In this document: piece by piece, positions 49,301 to 60,617 of the stretch
Numbering within the stretch: the stretch's first letter is position 1
Layout: each line of letters opens with the position of its first letter
DNA from: Kryptolebias marmoratus
Lineage: Eukaryota; Chordata; Actinopteri; Cyprinodontiformes; Rivulidae
Length of the DNA stretch: 64,000 nucleotides
NCBI RefSeq assembly: GCF_001649575.2
Contig: NC_051430.1
Location: forward strand, 11,202,819 to 11,266,818
Direction: 5' to 3'
Notes under the pieces: generated by a model
The model's input: the letters and a program-made list of their open reading frames with translations, nothing else
Database searches by the model: none
What the model was told of the DNA's origin: nothing
Program-made: the position numbers and the translations under genes

Positions 49301-50200
49301 GCGCAAGGCCGTTTAAATGTTTTGAGCAGAACTCATCTGCTCCCTGTTTGGTTCCCCCGCTATTCGACTAAAAATGTTGCCTATTCCATAAAAAAATTTT
49401 AAAAAATGCTTTCCAGTTTGCACAAACTTCACGGCCCACAATTTCTTGTCTCGAACACAGATACACACACTTTTGTTATTAAAGCATTGGACAAACTGTC
49501 AACTGAAAAAAAAAAAAAGCAATTTCAGGTCACCAAAATGTCCAGCTTTCCTAAGAAATGTTTCACTCCTTCCTTCTGTCAAAACAGCAACTCAAAGGAA
49601 AAAAAAAAAGTGAGAGACAGTAGCGGCGCTCTCAGGGAGAAGCACATTTTATGTCTCAGCACGTCGAACACTTGTTCATCAGAATCCAACCCATACAATC
49701 ATTTCCGTGCGCCCTGGTTTTTTGTTTTTTTGCATTCCATCTTTGATCTAAAAAACCTCCACATTCGACATGGAAGGACCCATCACACCCACGGAGCTGT
49801 TGTTGTTGTTGTTGGAGGCAAATCATTTCGCCGCTCTGCCTCTCAGACGAACGGCCATTACTGTTCTCTCTCAAACAGCCTCCACTTAACACGGCAATGT
49901 GTGGGGACAGTGTGAAAAGAAAAAAAAAAGCAGTTAACAATCTGTCGCGCAAGCAAAGGAGGTGCAAGAAAATGGGTTTTAAAATAGTTCTGGGTGCTGC
50001 TAGCAGCAGAGGGGTTCGAGCTGAAACTGAAATCATGACGCTTTGGATGTTTAAAAAAAAACCCATAAAGAAATATGTAAAGAAGCCGGGCACCTATAGG
50101 TGATCAGTGTGGCGTCTAATCTGAAAGTTAATGTTAGTTTATGTTCTTGTTCATTTACCATGAAAGGAGTAGTTTGCAATGCAATAAAAGAAAAACCCAA
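49301..50200. other. Intergenic, no gene seen
   Basis: Open frames on both strands (for example 49406-49915) run through A-rich and (GTT)n simple sequence and resemble no known protein. Confidence 0.4.
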
Positions 50201-50204
50201 TTTA

Positions 50205-50590
50205 AAAAAATTAAAAGCATTTCCTTGAAGGAATGCCGCCTTTTTATGCCACAGTTTGAAATGCGATTACGGTCAAACCTTGAAAGTAACTTTGTGCTCA
50301 GGCTCGTGCGATATCACACATCGTCACACTCAGACTATGCGCTGTTCGTGACCCTCAGCTACAACCGCATCAAACCTGAGCTGAATATGTGTGGAACTGA
50401 CCGAGTTGTAGCCAACAAAGTGCTGGTAGATTGGCTGTAGCGGCTATCTTGCATTGCCTCCAAAAATGATTCAGTCGTAGATCTGCACCCATTGATTACT
50501 TCCTGCAAGTTTGAATAAAATCTATCCAATGGTTCATGAGATATTTTGCTAAGAGACAGATACACGCGCACACACAGCCGTTCACACCTG
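50205..50590 (-). repeat. Repeat family A copy, minus orientation
   Basis: It opens with the palindromic terminus ATTTCCTTGAAGGAATGC, then 'tacggtcaaaccttgaaag', 'gaccctcagctacaaccgcatcaaacc', GCGGCTATCTTGCAT, CACCCATTGATTACTTCC and ATGGTTCATGAGATATTTTG, and ends in a CA run. Confidence 0.8.
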
Positions 50591-50849
50591 GGACTATTGT
50601 CGAAGACCGAACCGGTTTGGCTCAACTCAGTTCTGCCCAATGTGAATTTTATGACAAGCTATAAATACGATGTTTGCTCGCTGCTATGAGTGGATGTTAC
50701 AACTGAGCACTGAACCTTTAACCCACTCAGAGAGAGAATTTAAAGTTTGTCTTCATGTTTAATATAAGCAATCAACTTTTCACGATCCATGGGTCTTTCT
50801 CACAGAGTGACGACGGGGATATGAGTGGATGAATCAGGACCCTCGTTCG

Positions 50850-51480
50850 GAGTAACGAGGGTGTCGCTCCGGTCCCGCCGTGAGCTGATCTAAAAGGCAA
50901 AGCTTTCGGTCTACAGGTCCAGGCCACGCTCCAACCCTCACACCTGGTACCGCAACGACCAGCTCCTGGATTCGAGTGGCTGAAATGAGCTTCCTCTGTC
51001 GGGCGGCTGAGTTTAGTCTCAGAGGTAAGGGATGATAGCTCGGGCACCCGATGAGGACGCCCCATCTGGAGGTTTTTTTTATTCCCCCCGCCACGTCTGA
51101 GAGGAGACCTGCAGGGATTATATAATGGTAGAGTGTCTGCCCTGAAACTGGGAGGTTGTGGGTTCAATCTCTGGCCGTGTCATACCAAAGACCACCCTGC
51201 TTGACACTCAGCATTAAAGGTTGGAATTGGGAGGTTAGATCACCAAATGATTCCCGAGCGCAGCACCGCTGCTGCTCACCGCTGCTGCTCACCGCTCCCT
51301 CAGGGGATGGGTCAAATGCAAAATTTCACACACTCAGGTGTGTGACAATCAGTGGATCGATGTTTCTATATGTCCTCTCTGGCCTGGGAACAACTTGGGA
51401 GGTCAAAGAGTGTAGCTGGGGAGAGATTTCCTTCCTGGACCTGTTGCCTCTGTGACCCGATCACGGATAAGAAGCAGAAA
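50850..51480 (+). mobile_element. LINE 3'-end fragment carrying a SINE-like insertion
   Basis: The first part (about 50930-51090) contains 'ggattcgagtggctgaaatgagcttcctctgtcggg' and 'atagctcgggcacccgatgaggacgcccc'. The last part (51366-51475) contains TCTGGCCTGGGAACAACTTG, 'gtagctggggagag' and GACCCGATCACGGATAAGAA. These are consecutive parts of the same teleost LINE 3' end seen at 36345-36610. The piece between them is foreign and listed separately. Confidence 0.7.
51095..51362 (+). mobile_element. tRNA-like SINE inserted in the LINE
   Basis: A-box-like TGGTAGAGTGTCTG and B-box-like GGTTCAATCTC occur about 30 bases apart. After them come 'tcataccaaagacca', AGGTTGGAATTGGGAGGTTA, ATGATTCCCGAGCGCAGC, a duplicated CACCGCTGCTGCT and 'gtgtgacaatcagtgg'. 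I recognise the body as a frequent teleost repeat. Position inside the LINE dates it as the younger insertion. Confidence 0.65.
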
Positions 51481-51539
51481 ACGCATGACCAGACGATAAA
51501 CTTTTACAAAAACAGCTGTCAACACCAGGAAAGTGGCGT

Positions 51540-51730
51540 TGATGCTGGGGTATCCTTGGACAGGTTTGATCATGCGGCACTAAATCACTCACAGGTTGCT
51601 TTTAATTGATGAAGCTGATGGTTGGGGCTTCAAAGCAAAGGGGCTAAATACTTATGCACACAAAGAATCCAGTTCAACCCCACTCTGTAAGGCAACAAAG
51701 TAGGAAAAACACCAAGAGGGATGAATACTT
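51540..51730 (+). mobile_element. Tc1-like transposon, 3'-end fragment
   Basis: AAATACTTATGCACACAAAG, 'ctctgtaaggcaacaaagtagg' and 'accaagagggatgaatacttat' form the right end of a Tc1-like element. The last part is the inverted counterpart of the left end at 46430. No transposase motif remains. Confidence 0.65.
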
Positions 51731-51889
51731 ATCTGTCTTGTTCACAGAGCTGTGTGAGTTTGAATCCTGCAGTATATAAATCTATCAATCCTCAGCTCGG
51801 GCAGTCTGCAGGTTCCTTAGATCATTTCTCTCATGTTTTTTCCCTAAAACAGTTTTTGAGCTGGCCACGCGCAGCCTGCACGTTTCAAA

Positions 51890-52176
51890 CAACTCTTATT
51901 TCCTCCACCCCTCCACCCGTGCTGGCGCGCGCCTGCCCTTCCCGCGCGCACGCGAGCCGCGGACAAGTTCTTACGTAAGATGTTCCCAGTCACATCCCGA
52001 GCGCGAGGAGCGAGGAGCGAGGCGCGAGGCGCGAGGCTTCAAGAAGAGCTAGATCTCCCGGCCGGACACACGGCTCCGGCTCGTCTCGGACCTGCTCCTC
52101 CACCGCCTCCCCGGAAAAAAAGTGGCGCAACTGATGCGCAACACTGACCGAAGTCCGCAGAAGGAGGGAGATTTCG
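51890..52176 (+). promoter_or_regulatory. CpG-rich promoter and noncoding exon 1 of NPY receptor gene
   Basis: This is the most CpG-dense stretch of the window (for example GGCGCGCGCCTG and CCCGCGCGCACGCGAGCCGCGG). It ends in a clear splice donor (TTTCG|GTAAGAA, from 52177). The next good acceptor in front of the receptor coding exon is at 55191. A noncoding first exon is common for Y-receptor genes. A short (GCGAGGM)n tandem lies at 52001-52037. The transcription start is not determined. Confidence 0.55.
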
Positions 52177-52243
52177 GTAAGAAACGGCGGCCAATTTCAC
52201 AAAATGCTAATTAAACCTAATTTACTGCAAAGCCTGCTAGGTA

Positions 52244-52244
52244 T

Positions 52245-52314
<70 letters not shown>
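52244..52314. repeat. (AT)n microsatellite
   Basis: A ~70-bp TA run with two small interruptions lies just inside the NPY receptor gene's first intron. Confidence 0.95.
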
Positions 52315-53759
52315 GTCGTGCCACAGCGACGCTCTAATGGCGTTTCAGAGACTTTAATAACAAACAGCTGTCTACTTATTTGACTTGATTTTCTCCTGTC
52401 TTTGTCTCTGGGGGACACAGTTCTGGTTAGTAACCATTCTTCCGGTTCTTAGGTTGTCCCTCGGACAGGAGACACAGGTGTGTGTCTCCTACATGTAGGG
52501 ACAAAGCATCCAGCACCTGCTTAAAGCCTCATTATTATTTAATGTGTTCATTCTGTCTGAATTCATTCTGTGTCCCACGAACTAAATTTAGACTGTTTAC
52601 ACCCCCCACCCCCTCTCTCCCCACTGTGAAAATGGCAAACATGTGGGATCATTTGCCCTCAAGAGTGACCTCTCGTGTCAGTGAGTGCTCTGAGTCCATC
52701 TCATCTCCCTGCCAGCAGACACGGCGCTGCATCACTGGAAGTGTCCAAATCCTGCCACGGACAATCAGCGTCACGGTGTACGGCACAAGGAGGGGAAATT
52801 CAGCTCAACCAAAGGTCCAGAAGAAAGACTTTAATTCGCAAAGGAGTTTGAAAGCTGCTTCTTCTGCCAACAGCTTCCCTCCCTGTTGTTCGAAATACTC
52901 CCGCTAATTACCGGAGACAAACAGCACGCCCTAATAGGTCGTTACTGCTCATAACAGAGAGGGCCGCAGGTAATTAACGCCCCGCCTGTCAACATTTGTC
53001 ATGGTTAAGGTGTCCTCTGTTACAGATGATGGATCCGCTCAAGCCTGCAGATGTAATGCTGTTTGCATAGCTGCGCTGGAAAACTAATTTCTGAGGAACT
53101 GAGCCGAAGGGCGAGCCGTATCGCTTCATCAGCGTGGTTCCACGCTGAAATGTGCACGCAAATGAAAAGATCCTCCCGCACCTCTTAGACGTCGTTGGTC
53201 GGGTTGGTGTAATGAAATTGTATCCGTGTAATGTTTTCTGGTACATTAATTTGTTCAGTCAGAAGAGGAGCACGCGTGCTGCTGGGAGCTGCTGGGACTG
53301 TTCGGCGACAGCGAGCACGGTGCCCTTTATGGACGGCAACAGAATCAGAGGACAGTGAGAGGAAATGATTGTCTCTGAGCAGTCATAATCTCCCTGTTAT
53401 TGTGATGGAAATTTAAATCAGCGGGCTATTATAGCGTCGCTGAAAAAAAGAAGAAAAAATAGTCTGGATCTTTGCTGTTTCCTTGATGATCTTCATCAGT
53501 GCATCCGTTATTTTTATCGCCTGAGCTCGACAAGCCTCATATCTGCTCTGATTATTTCCCAGCAGCGCGCACAAAGGAGTGTTTCATAAGAAACAACGAA
53601 AAGACGACATCCAAACGCACAGCGACTTTTAAAGGGACGTTTTGGTCGTTTCCGAGTGGGGCTTTGTGGAAAAGTTGTGGACAGCTGAAGGAAATGTATT
53701 CTCTGGGAAATGCAGCGCAAATATGAGGAAGCCGAAAAATGAGCTACGATTAGAGCAGA
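52315..53759 (+). other. First intron of NPY receptor gene, unassigned part
   Basis: The sequence looks mostly single-copy. An open frame at 52482-52907 has no recognisable product. The composition is moderate (for example 53000-53350), and regulatory elements are possible but not identified. Confidence 0.4.
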
Positions 53760-54640
53760 ACAGAGGCTGAAATAAGCAGAACGCAAGCTAAAAGCAGCTA
53801 AACACTAAAAGCAGCGGAGCAGTTCCTGGAAGCTGAAAACAGCAAAGGAGCGGAGGAGTAGCTAAAACTCAGCAAAAGTAGCAAAACAGATGCTAAAGCT
53901 AAAATGAGTAAAACAGTTAAATTTGCAAAACAAATGTTAAAATGAGCAAAACTGTAACGAAAAGTAGCAACACAGACGCAAAAGCTAAATTAGCTAAAAT
54001 AGGCAAAGCAGATGCTAAGATTTAAATGGTAAATGGCTTGCACTTATATAGCGCTTTATCTAGTCCAAGGACCCCAAAGCGCTTTACACTACAATCATTC
54101 ACCCATTCATCCACACATTCACACACTGATGGTGGTAAGCTACATTGTAGCCATAGCTGCCCTGGGGCGGGCTGACAGAAGTGAGGCTGCCATCACACCG
54201 GCACCACCGAGCCCTCTGACCACCATCAGTAGGCAAGGCGGGTGAAGTGTCTTGCCCAAGGACACAACGGCTGAGACAGCCGGAGCAGGGGCTTGAACCA
54301 GCAACCCTCCGATTACAGGACAAACCCCTACCTCCTGAGCCACTGCCGCCAAAGAAAGCTTGTTAAAAAATCAACAAAACAGATGTCAAACATTAAATTA
54401 GTAAAACATTATAAAATTACCAAACCAGATGCTAAAATTAGTTAATCTCAAGCAAAAATGATCAAAACATATGTTAAGGCTAAAATGAGCAAAACAGCAG
54501 CCAAACGAAATAGAACAGTAGCTAAAATTAACAGAAGAGTAGCTAAAATGAGCAAAACTGTAGCTAAAAGTGGGAGAATGATAGCTAAAAGCTCAAAGTA
54601 GCATAAGAAGACAAAAATGGAGCCAGTTTGTTAAAGCTGA
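53760..54640 (+). repeat. Degenerate 'agctaaaa..agcaaaac' tandem repeat, split
   Basis: Units such as GCTAAAATGAGCAAAACAG and AGTAGCTAAAATTAACAG, with a period of about 21-22 bases, fill 53760-54026 and 54356-54640. The repeat at 54027-54355 has inserted between the halves. The same units occur inverted at 43400-43850 and direct at 58110-58330. Confidence 0.8.
54027..54355. mobile_element. Teleost dispersed element inserted in tandem repeat
   Basis: It begins AAATGGCTTGCACTTATATA, then 'gcgctttatctagtccaaggaccccaaagcgctttacac', CATTCACCCATTCATCCACA, 'gtgtcttgcccaaggacac' and ends 'tcctgagccactgccgcc'. I recognise it as a very widespread fish element that lacks coding capacity. Fragments lie at 20500-20640 and about 60765-60830. 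Confidence 0.75.
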
Positions 54641-55015
54641 TTTTAAAGAGAACAATGTTTTTAAAAGGCCTGAAGAGATCTCAGTGTACATGTTTGTAAA
54701 AGAGATTTTATTTTACATAAAGTTAAATGTTTTGAAATGTATCATAGGTATAAAAAACAGAAGTCATAGCACAGCAGCTCCTGAAAAAGCAGAACGTTTT
54801 GATATATTGAAGGGTAAAATAGCCCACTCTGGTCTCGGCTGCATTTGGACGAGCCTTTAGCTTGTCAGTCCTGTTAGATGTATATTTTGTTTTCCCCAAA
54901 CTGAGGCCTTTGAAAGCGCCATCTAAAATGGATAGAATATTAATATCCCATAACTTTTCAACAGAGCCCCACTTCAAAATGGCCAAAATATCCCTTTAAG
55001 TTTCTAGTTGGAGCA
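54641..55015. repeat. Dispersed repeat family B copy
   Basis: It shares AACGTTTTGATATATTGAAG, 'gttaaatgttttgaaa..gtat' and 'ctgag..tttgaaag' with the copy at 58331-58660, including the same minisatellite on its left. It ends with CAAAATATCCCTTTAAG, similar to 6690-7165. Confidence 0.6.
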
Positions 55016-55339
55016 ACAGAACCAGATATGCTTATTTAAAAAGAGGTGAAAAAGAAATGATTAAATCAGCTTTCAGAGGGTTAACATGAATTTTCTAGTC
55101 AACTTTTTATCTGGAGACTTTAAATGAAATACACGTCTGTGGCTCTGTCATTTTGTTGAGCGTTTACATCTTTTTATTGCTCTTTTTTTAGGCCACAGAT
55201 GAAGACTGCCACGAAGACTACCTAAGGTTATGGATCAGGGAAAACTGAAAGATGCAAAGCTTATTAATGAAGTGATCACTGCAGGCGTGGGGAAGTGAAT
55301 TCGTTTAGTCTCCTGGCTGCGAGCCGAGAAACTGCCGTC

Positions 55340-56443
55340 ATGGAGCTGCAGCCCAACACCAATCACAACCAAGCCCTGTGGAAAGAGATACCGTGGGATT
55401 TCACCCAGGACTGCTCGCTCTCCGTCAGTGGCACCACCTTCCTCATCATCGCTTACAGCACGGTGATGGCGGTGGGCCTCATTGGGAACTCTTGCCTGGT
55501 GTTTGTCATCACGCGGCACAAGGAGATGCAGAACGTCACCAACATCTTCATCGTCAACCTGTCCTGTTCGGACATTCTGATGTGCATTATATGCCTGCCG
55601 GTCACGATCATTTACACCCTGATGGACCGGTGGATCCTCGGCGAGACTCTGTGTAAGCTCACCCCCTTCATCCAGTGCATTTCTGTTACCGTCTCCATCT
55701 TCTCCCTCGTCCTCATCGCCATGGAGCGCTACCAGCTCATCGTCCACCCGACTGGATGGAAACTTTTGGTACGACAGTCCTACTTGGCAGTGGCCGTCAC
55801 CTGGATCATGGCCTGCCTGATCTCCGTGCCTTTCCTCCAGTACAGCGTACTGGCGATGCCTTTCCAGAACCTGAGCCTCCCCATCCCAATCAGCGACGAC
55901 GCCGTGTGTATGGAGAGGTGGCCGTCTATTCAGAAGCGGCGCGCTTACACCACCTCCCTGCTCGCCTTCCAGTATTTCCTCCCCCTCGGCCTGATCATGG
56001 TCTGCTACCTGCACATCTACCTGCGCCTGATGAGGAGGAAGGACATGGTGGAGCGTGGCAGAAACGCTACTCAGAAGAAGAACAAGGGCTCCACGAGGAT
56101 CAACGTCATGCTCATCGCCATCGTGGTGGCGTTTGCCATCTCCTGGCTCCCTCTCAACGTCTTCAACACGGTGTTCGACTGGAACCACGAGGCCATCCCA
56201 TCCTGTGGCCACGACATCATCTTTTCCTTCTGCCACCTCACAGCGATGACCTCCACCTGTGTCAACCCCATCATCTACGGCTTCCTCAACAGTAACTTCC
56301 AGAAGCAGCTCAAGTCCACCGTGCTGCGGTGTCGCTGCTGGAGGGCAGCAGACAGGTACGAGAGCGTCCCGCTCTCTACTGTCAGCACTGAAGTCACCAA
56401 GGGGTCAGTCCTAAGTAATGGGTCAATCACTGTCAACTCATAA
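55340..56443 (+). CDS. Neuropeptide Y/peptide YY receptor, Y1 subfamily (Y8- or Y4-like)
   Basis: An intronless frame of 367 residues encodes a complete rhodopsin-type GPCR. Seven hydrophobic segments lie at about residues 33-57, 69-93, 105-130, 147-166, 206-229, 254-277 and 291-314. Landmarks are N50, D78, the C105-C190 disulfide pair, the ERY triplet at 129-131 (in place of DRY), HPTGWK at 136-141, W269-L-P271, NPIIY at 309-313, a glycosylation site N177 and Cys 331/333 for palmitoylation. HPTGWK and the tail [13 protein letters not shown] place it in the Y1 subfamily. Fish have Y8a/Y8b and Y4 there, and I favour Y8 on overall resemblance but cannot separate them by eye. Receptors of this family bind NPY/PYY and couple to Gi, with feeding roles in the brain. 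I chose ATG 55340 (Kozak GTCATGG), because upstream in-frame codons lack ATG. The 5' noncoding part begins after the acceptor at 55191. Confidence 0.92.
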   Translation: MELQPNTNHNQALWKEIPWDFTQDCSLSVSGTTFLIIAYSTVMAVGLIGNSCLVFVITRHKEMQNVTNIFIVNLSCSDILMCIICLPVTIIYTLMDRWILGETLCKLTPFIQCISVTVSIFSLVLIAMERYQLIVHPTGWKLLVRQSYLAVAVTWIMACLISVPFLQYSVLAMPFQNLSLPIPISDDAVCMERWPSIQKRRAYTTSLLAFQYFLPLGLIMVCYLHIYLRLMRRKDMVERGRNATQKKNKGSTRINVMLIAIVVAFAISWLPLNVFNTVFDWNHEAIPSCGHDIIFSFCHLTAMTSTCVNPIIYGFLNSNFQKQLKSTVLRCRCWRAADRYESVPLSTVSTEVTKGSVLSNGSITVNS

Positions 56444-57460
56444 ATACAAGGCACAATTAAGAGACAGAGGAACCAGAAAGGCCTCCTCAGCCAACACTGC
56501 GTCATCATTCAGAGATTTTTTTGGCTTCCTTGATCGCAAACGAAAGACTGACATTCGCAAAGGTGAAGACCTTACAATAACAGTGCAGGAAAACTAATTG
56601 TGGACATGTACCTACCTGGCACAGTGTTCCTGATTTAGTGCGAGCTCACACTTAGCAGGCAGATAATGAAATGAGGGAGCAAAGGTCGGGCGAGTTTTAA
56701 CTATGGTTGGACAACTGCGGACACTTCACATGAGCACGTCTGGAGATGCCGTCTGTACAGTTCATTGTCCTCGAGCCGTGGTCTCATAAAAACAAAGAGA
56801 CGGCCTTGAAACTGCTGAATGAGTGTCATGTTTTCTCTGCGAAGCTCTTAAATCTATTCAGACATCCTGTTCACGTGAATCTCAGTCCCTATCAAAGGCT
56901 TTTGAAACTTTTACCTGCTGCAAATGTGGCGAACCATCAAAGGGGACTGGAGAAAACGCAGAAAATGTTCCATTTTTTTTCTTTTTTTTAATTGAGCTGT
57001 TTTATGTTGATGTTATTGGTGAAAATATTATGGGATTGTAGACTGTGGCGTGTTAATGATTATCAACCGAGAAGCTTATCTCGCAGCTGAAGGAGCCACC
57101 ATTAGCGCACCTGAGTGGCTCCAAGCGCTCATTCATTCGATTTACCGGCGTCATCTTAATGCTTTTCTTATTGCTGAAACTCACCGCCATCGCTGTAACA
57201 GTCTGTTACAGAGGACCCCGGTTAGAACTGCACACGTCTCGTGCTGTCAGCCAAGGTCTGAACTCCAGTATGTACATATAAGTGTGGGATAGCGTCTCTC
57301 ATAAAATGCGCCAGACAACAACCGTATATCAGCTGCAATAAAGCAAAATAAAAGTGACAATGAAGGACTTTGTCAGAGCAGGTTTCCTCTGCTGTAAATA
57401 TCACATGACGGAGTTATGGTTTACGGCGTGGGCTTAAATAAAGAGCACTTCTGGCATTCC
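56444..57460 (+). other. NPY receptor 3'UTR (probable)
   Basis: AATAAA occurs at about 57336 and 57437-57442, so the transcript may end near 57360 or 57460. No other gene signal lies between. Sequence 57461-58105 beyond is AT-rich and unassigned. Confidence 0.45.
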
Positions 57461-58105
57461 AAGTAACTTAGTAACTCGCTGTTAGTCACTTTGTGCTTAT
57501 TTAATTGCATTTAATCCAACACTTTATTTTTAATGGTAACATCTGTGGTGTAATATTTGGGATTCAGTTGTTACTATTTGACTTTCAGTTCTCCGGTTGT
57601 TCTGTTCTTTTTGGGGGGAGTGTTCTAGCAGCAAAGGTGCAGGGGCCTTCTTTATTTTCATTTGTGTTATTTGCAGCTTCTTAACATCTGTGCATTAAAA
57701 GCCACATCGTGCTGAAACAAATGTTGACCCAGTCTCATATTTCTTACAGAACTGAAGCCCCGAGTTTGAGATATTTCATTCAACTTCGTGTTTTTGCACT
57801 AAACAAAACTAAATTGATCTAATTATTAGGCTCAATTTATTCATTATTCATCCTTGAGTTTGATTACGTTTATCTTTTTAAAGTGTACTTTCTTTTTTTT
57901 TTTTTCACTTTTTCAAATAAAATTTCAAAAGCCATTTGAGCTGATTTTAGATTTTAATATGTAAATATGTGAAGATTTGTTATGTAATTTTCTATTATTG
58001 AAATTAAGTAATTTAAAAAAATAGGCTAATCTAGAATTCAAAACACTTTTGAATTCATTTTGTTTATGTACGAAAAAAAAAACTTGACTGGGATTTCTTC
58101 TTAAA

Positions 58106-58330
58106 ACTAGATACGGCTAAAATTAGATAAACTATGGCTAAAAGCCTAAATGAGCACAACAGTAGTTTCAGCTAAAATTAGTAAAACAACAAATAATATT
58201 ACAATTAGCGTAACTATTGCTAAAAGCTGAAAACAGCAAAACCGAAGATAAAAGCTACAATTAGCAAAACAGTAGCTAAAAGTAGCAGAAGAAGAAAGTA
58301 TGTGGAGTCAGATTCAAAAACAGCAATATT
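58106..58330 (+). repeat. Degenerate 'agctaaaa..agcaaaac' tandem repeat
   Basis: Units such as GCTAAAATTAGTAAAACAAC and AGCTACAATTAGCAAAACAG recur at roughly 20-30 base spacing. It directly abuts a family B copy, as at 54640. Confidence 0.75.
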
Positions 58331-59140
58331 TTGAAGGATTTGAACAGATCTAAATGTATTTCTATGCAGTTTTAATTTAAATAAAGTTCAATATTTTGAA
58401 AAGTATAAAAGGTACAAGACCCAAAGATCATAACACACTAATTCCATTCGAGCTGAACGTTTTGATATATGAATGGTTAAAATCGCAGAAGTAGTTTGAT
58501 TGTAAAAAAGGTGTGAAATAAACTATAATAAGAAAAACAACAGTAAGAGTTATTATCTTACCTGGTGTACAAACAGTAGCTTTCTGAACAACCTCAGTTT
58601 GGAAAAGCAGAGTTCAGGACAGGATCGACAAGCTAACGGCTAGTCTGAACGCTGCCCGGACCAATCTGGAGAGCTGCCGCCATTTTAAAAGAGCACGGGT
58701 CACAAAGATTTCACAGCGGTTCATGCAAACTCTGTTCAGAGTTGCTCAGCTTTGCATTATTTACACAGGATCGGATGGTGATTTGCAAGTGTAAACAGTA
58801 GCAGCTAGCCCTAGCACTTCCAGGGCTGCATGGGATCAGTTCTGGCAGGAATTTCACAACATGTCTGACGAAATAACTACAATGCCAAACTGACTGAGGA
58901 CTCAAAGCTTAAATAATAGAGTTTGCATAAACTGCTGTGATATTTTGAAGATTAGAGTTGCTTCGAAAGTGGGTCTAACAGCTCGTCAATATGGCCTGAA
59001 AGAGGGCCGCTGCTCTCTTAAAACAATTAATCTTCAAAATTTCAAAGTGGTTTATGCAAAGGCTAAATTTAAACTTGTATACTATAATGTTTTTGGCAGA
59101 AATATTGTGAAATTCCTGCTGGAATTAAGCCTGAGCTAGC
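58331..59140. repeat. Dispersed repeat family B copies
   Basis: It contains 'gttcaatattttgaaaagtataaaaggtac', GAACGTTTTGATATATGAAT, then AGCTAACGGCTAGTCTGAAC and two rounds of 'gtttgcataaactgc / ggtttatgcaaa'. At least one diverged copy is present and perhaps two. Borders are approximate. Confidence 0.5.
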
Positions 59141-59248
59141 CTGGAGATGCAACAGTTAGCTGCTGTTATGTGTGCAAAAAATGCCATGTTTAATTCCCTA
59201 TGTTTTGCAAAACTGAGTACGGTGTAAAAGTCTATGAATCAGGTGGCA

Positions 59249-59294
59249 TAAACCAGATTTGGGATATATATATATATATCTCAAATCTGGTTTA
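59249..59294. repeat. Inverted repeat around an AT run
   Basis: ATAAACCAGATTTGGG and its near-exact reverse complement CTCAAATCTGGTTTAT enclose a TA run. The arms are 16 bases with one imperfect position. Confidence 0.8.
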
Positions 59295-59589
59295 TATATA
59301 TAATATATATAATTTCCACAAAGCTGTATTTAGAATATCAAAACTGATTCCATCATTTTAAATGGTCTTTAAAATGAAAAATCCTGGTCTAAATAATGCT
59401 CCGACATATCCACAGAACTAATAGATCTGATGTGTTCATACAACAGCTAATTAACATCTGAACAATGTGTCGTTATTCTAACTTATTATTTAAAGATATA
59501 TGAGGTCAAGCTTTGTGGTCTGTCTGCGTGCATTATTTAGGGTCACCTGTTTGTAGCATTGAACACATTAGTAATTGTTTTAGAGCAGT

Positions 59590-59995
59590 AGATGTTTTTT
59601 GCCTGTGTGTGTGTGTGGAGGGGGGGGGGGGGGTGTTGAAGGTGTGTGTCCATTTGTCTATTCTGTTATCATTGAATGAGTTTTAAAGGAACTCTCAGAA
59701 AGTAATTATTGGCTGTACATCTACCACTTTTGGAGCCACTCCAGTTTCAACTTAGCCTACACAAAAGAGCTATAGCTCAGGGAAATTTACAGATACTGAG
59801 CTCAAATTTGGTGTGGTAGTAGCTGACAGTCATTCACAACACGTGAAGGATCGTGCGAGGTGTGATTGTGTCCAATGTTATTTTTCAAGGTTTGACCAAA
59901 ATCTGCTGATAGACTTTGGTCTAACACTCTGCTATGAACGGTGGCGAGCGATACTCAATCCTTCAAATAATGCTAGGCCTTTATGTGTCCACCAC
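59590..59995 (+). repeat. Repeat family A copy, plus orientation
   Basis: A TG run and a poly-G tract (about 59620-59633) lead into 'ctgttatcattgaatgagttttaaaggaactctcagaaagtaatt', GGCTGTACATCTACCAC, 'ggtagtagctgacagtcattcacaac', TTTCAAGGTTTGACCAAAA and AATAATGCTAGGCCTTTA. It is almost full length. Confidence 0.8.
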
Positions 59996-60572
59996 ATATT
60001 TTCTACCAAGTCAATACGGATAAAAGAGAAACTTAGAAGCAATTAAAAGGTAGCTTGTTTTCGGTCGGTTACCTTTAAGATTTGAGGATTTATCGCAAGT
60101 GTCTCACTGAAAGCATGAAGACACTTCAGACTGTTAAAGAGCTCTCATGGTTTCCTCTTTACAACTGCCTCCTTCCGCTGTCTTGACTGCAAATCTCTTT
60201 TGTCTCCTTACTTTTCACCCCTCTCACCTGTGTCTTTCAGTGATTTATCAAGTGAAGTAGCACTCTTCATCTTCATTTTCCCTTCCTAATAGAAAAGAAC
60301 CCGAAGTGGCGGAAGTGCTGACATGCTCCAGCGGCACTTGGCAATGAGTGGGACTTCAATTATTCTGTTTCCGTGTGTGTGTTGTTAACTATTGTAGCCA
60401 GGCTTGGGGCACATTACTGTGGGATGAAATGTAGCTCAGCTAGAGACAAACACTTAATGAGTCCACCAGGCCAGACGCTCCCCATCAGTGGAGCAGTTCC
60501 AGAAAGATTAGCAACTTGGCTCCATGCATTTTAATTTCGAAAGCTCCCCATATGAGCAACCTCTGCAGAGCG

Positions 60573-60617
60573 CAGGAACAGCAGGAACAACAGGAACAAC
60601 AGGAACAACAGGAACTA
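60573..60617 (+). repeat. 9-bp tandem repeat (CAGGAACAA)n
   Basis: About five units of CAGGAACAA/G lie in tandem. It would be an in-frame repeat if coding, but no gene is recognised around it. Confidence 0.85.

Noticed and set aside
49406..50093. Overlapping open frames on both strands
   Set aside because: They run through A-rich and GTT simple sequence and have no family resemblance.
51100..51180. Functional tRNA gene
   Set aside because: A and B boxes are present but no cloverleaf can be folded, and the body continues into a known repeat. It is a tRNA-like SINE head.
52482..52907. 141-codon frame in the NPY receptor first intron
   Set aside because: No domain, no matching splice phase to the receptor exon, and the receptor frame is complete without it.
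55235..56236. 333-codon open frame antisense to the NPY receptor
   Set aside because: It mirrors the GC-rich receptor coding frame, its translation is Asp/Glu/His-rich without any domain, and it has no ATG-centred context. It is a shadow frame.
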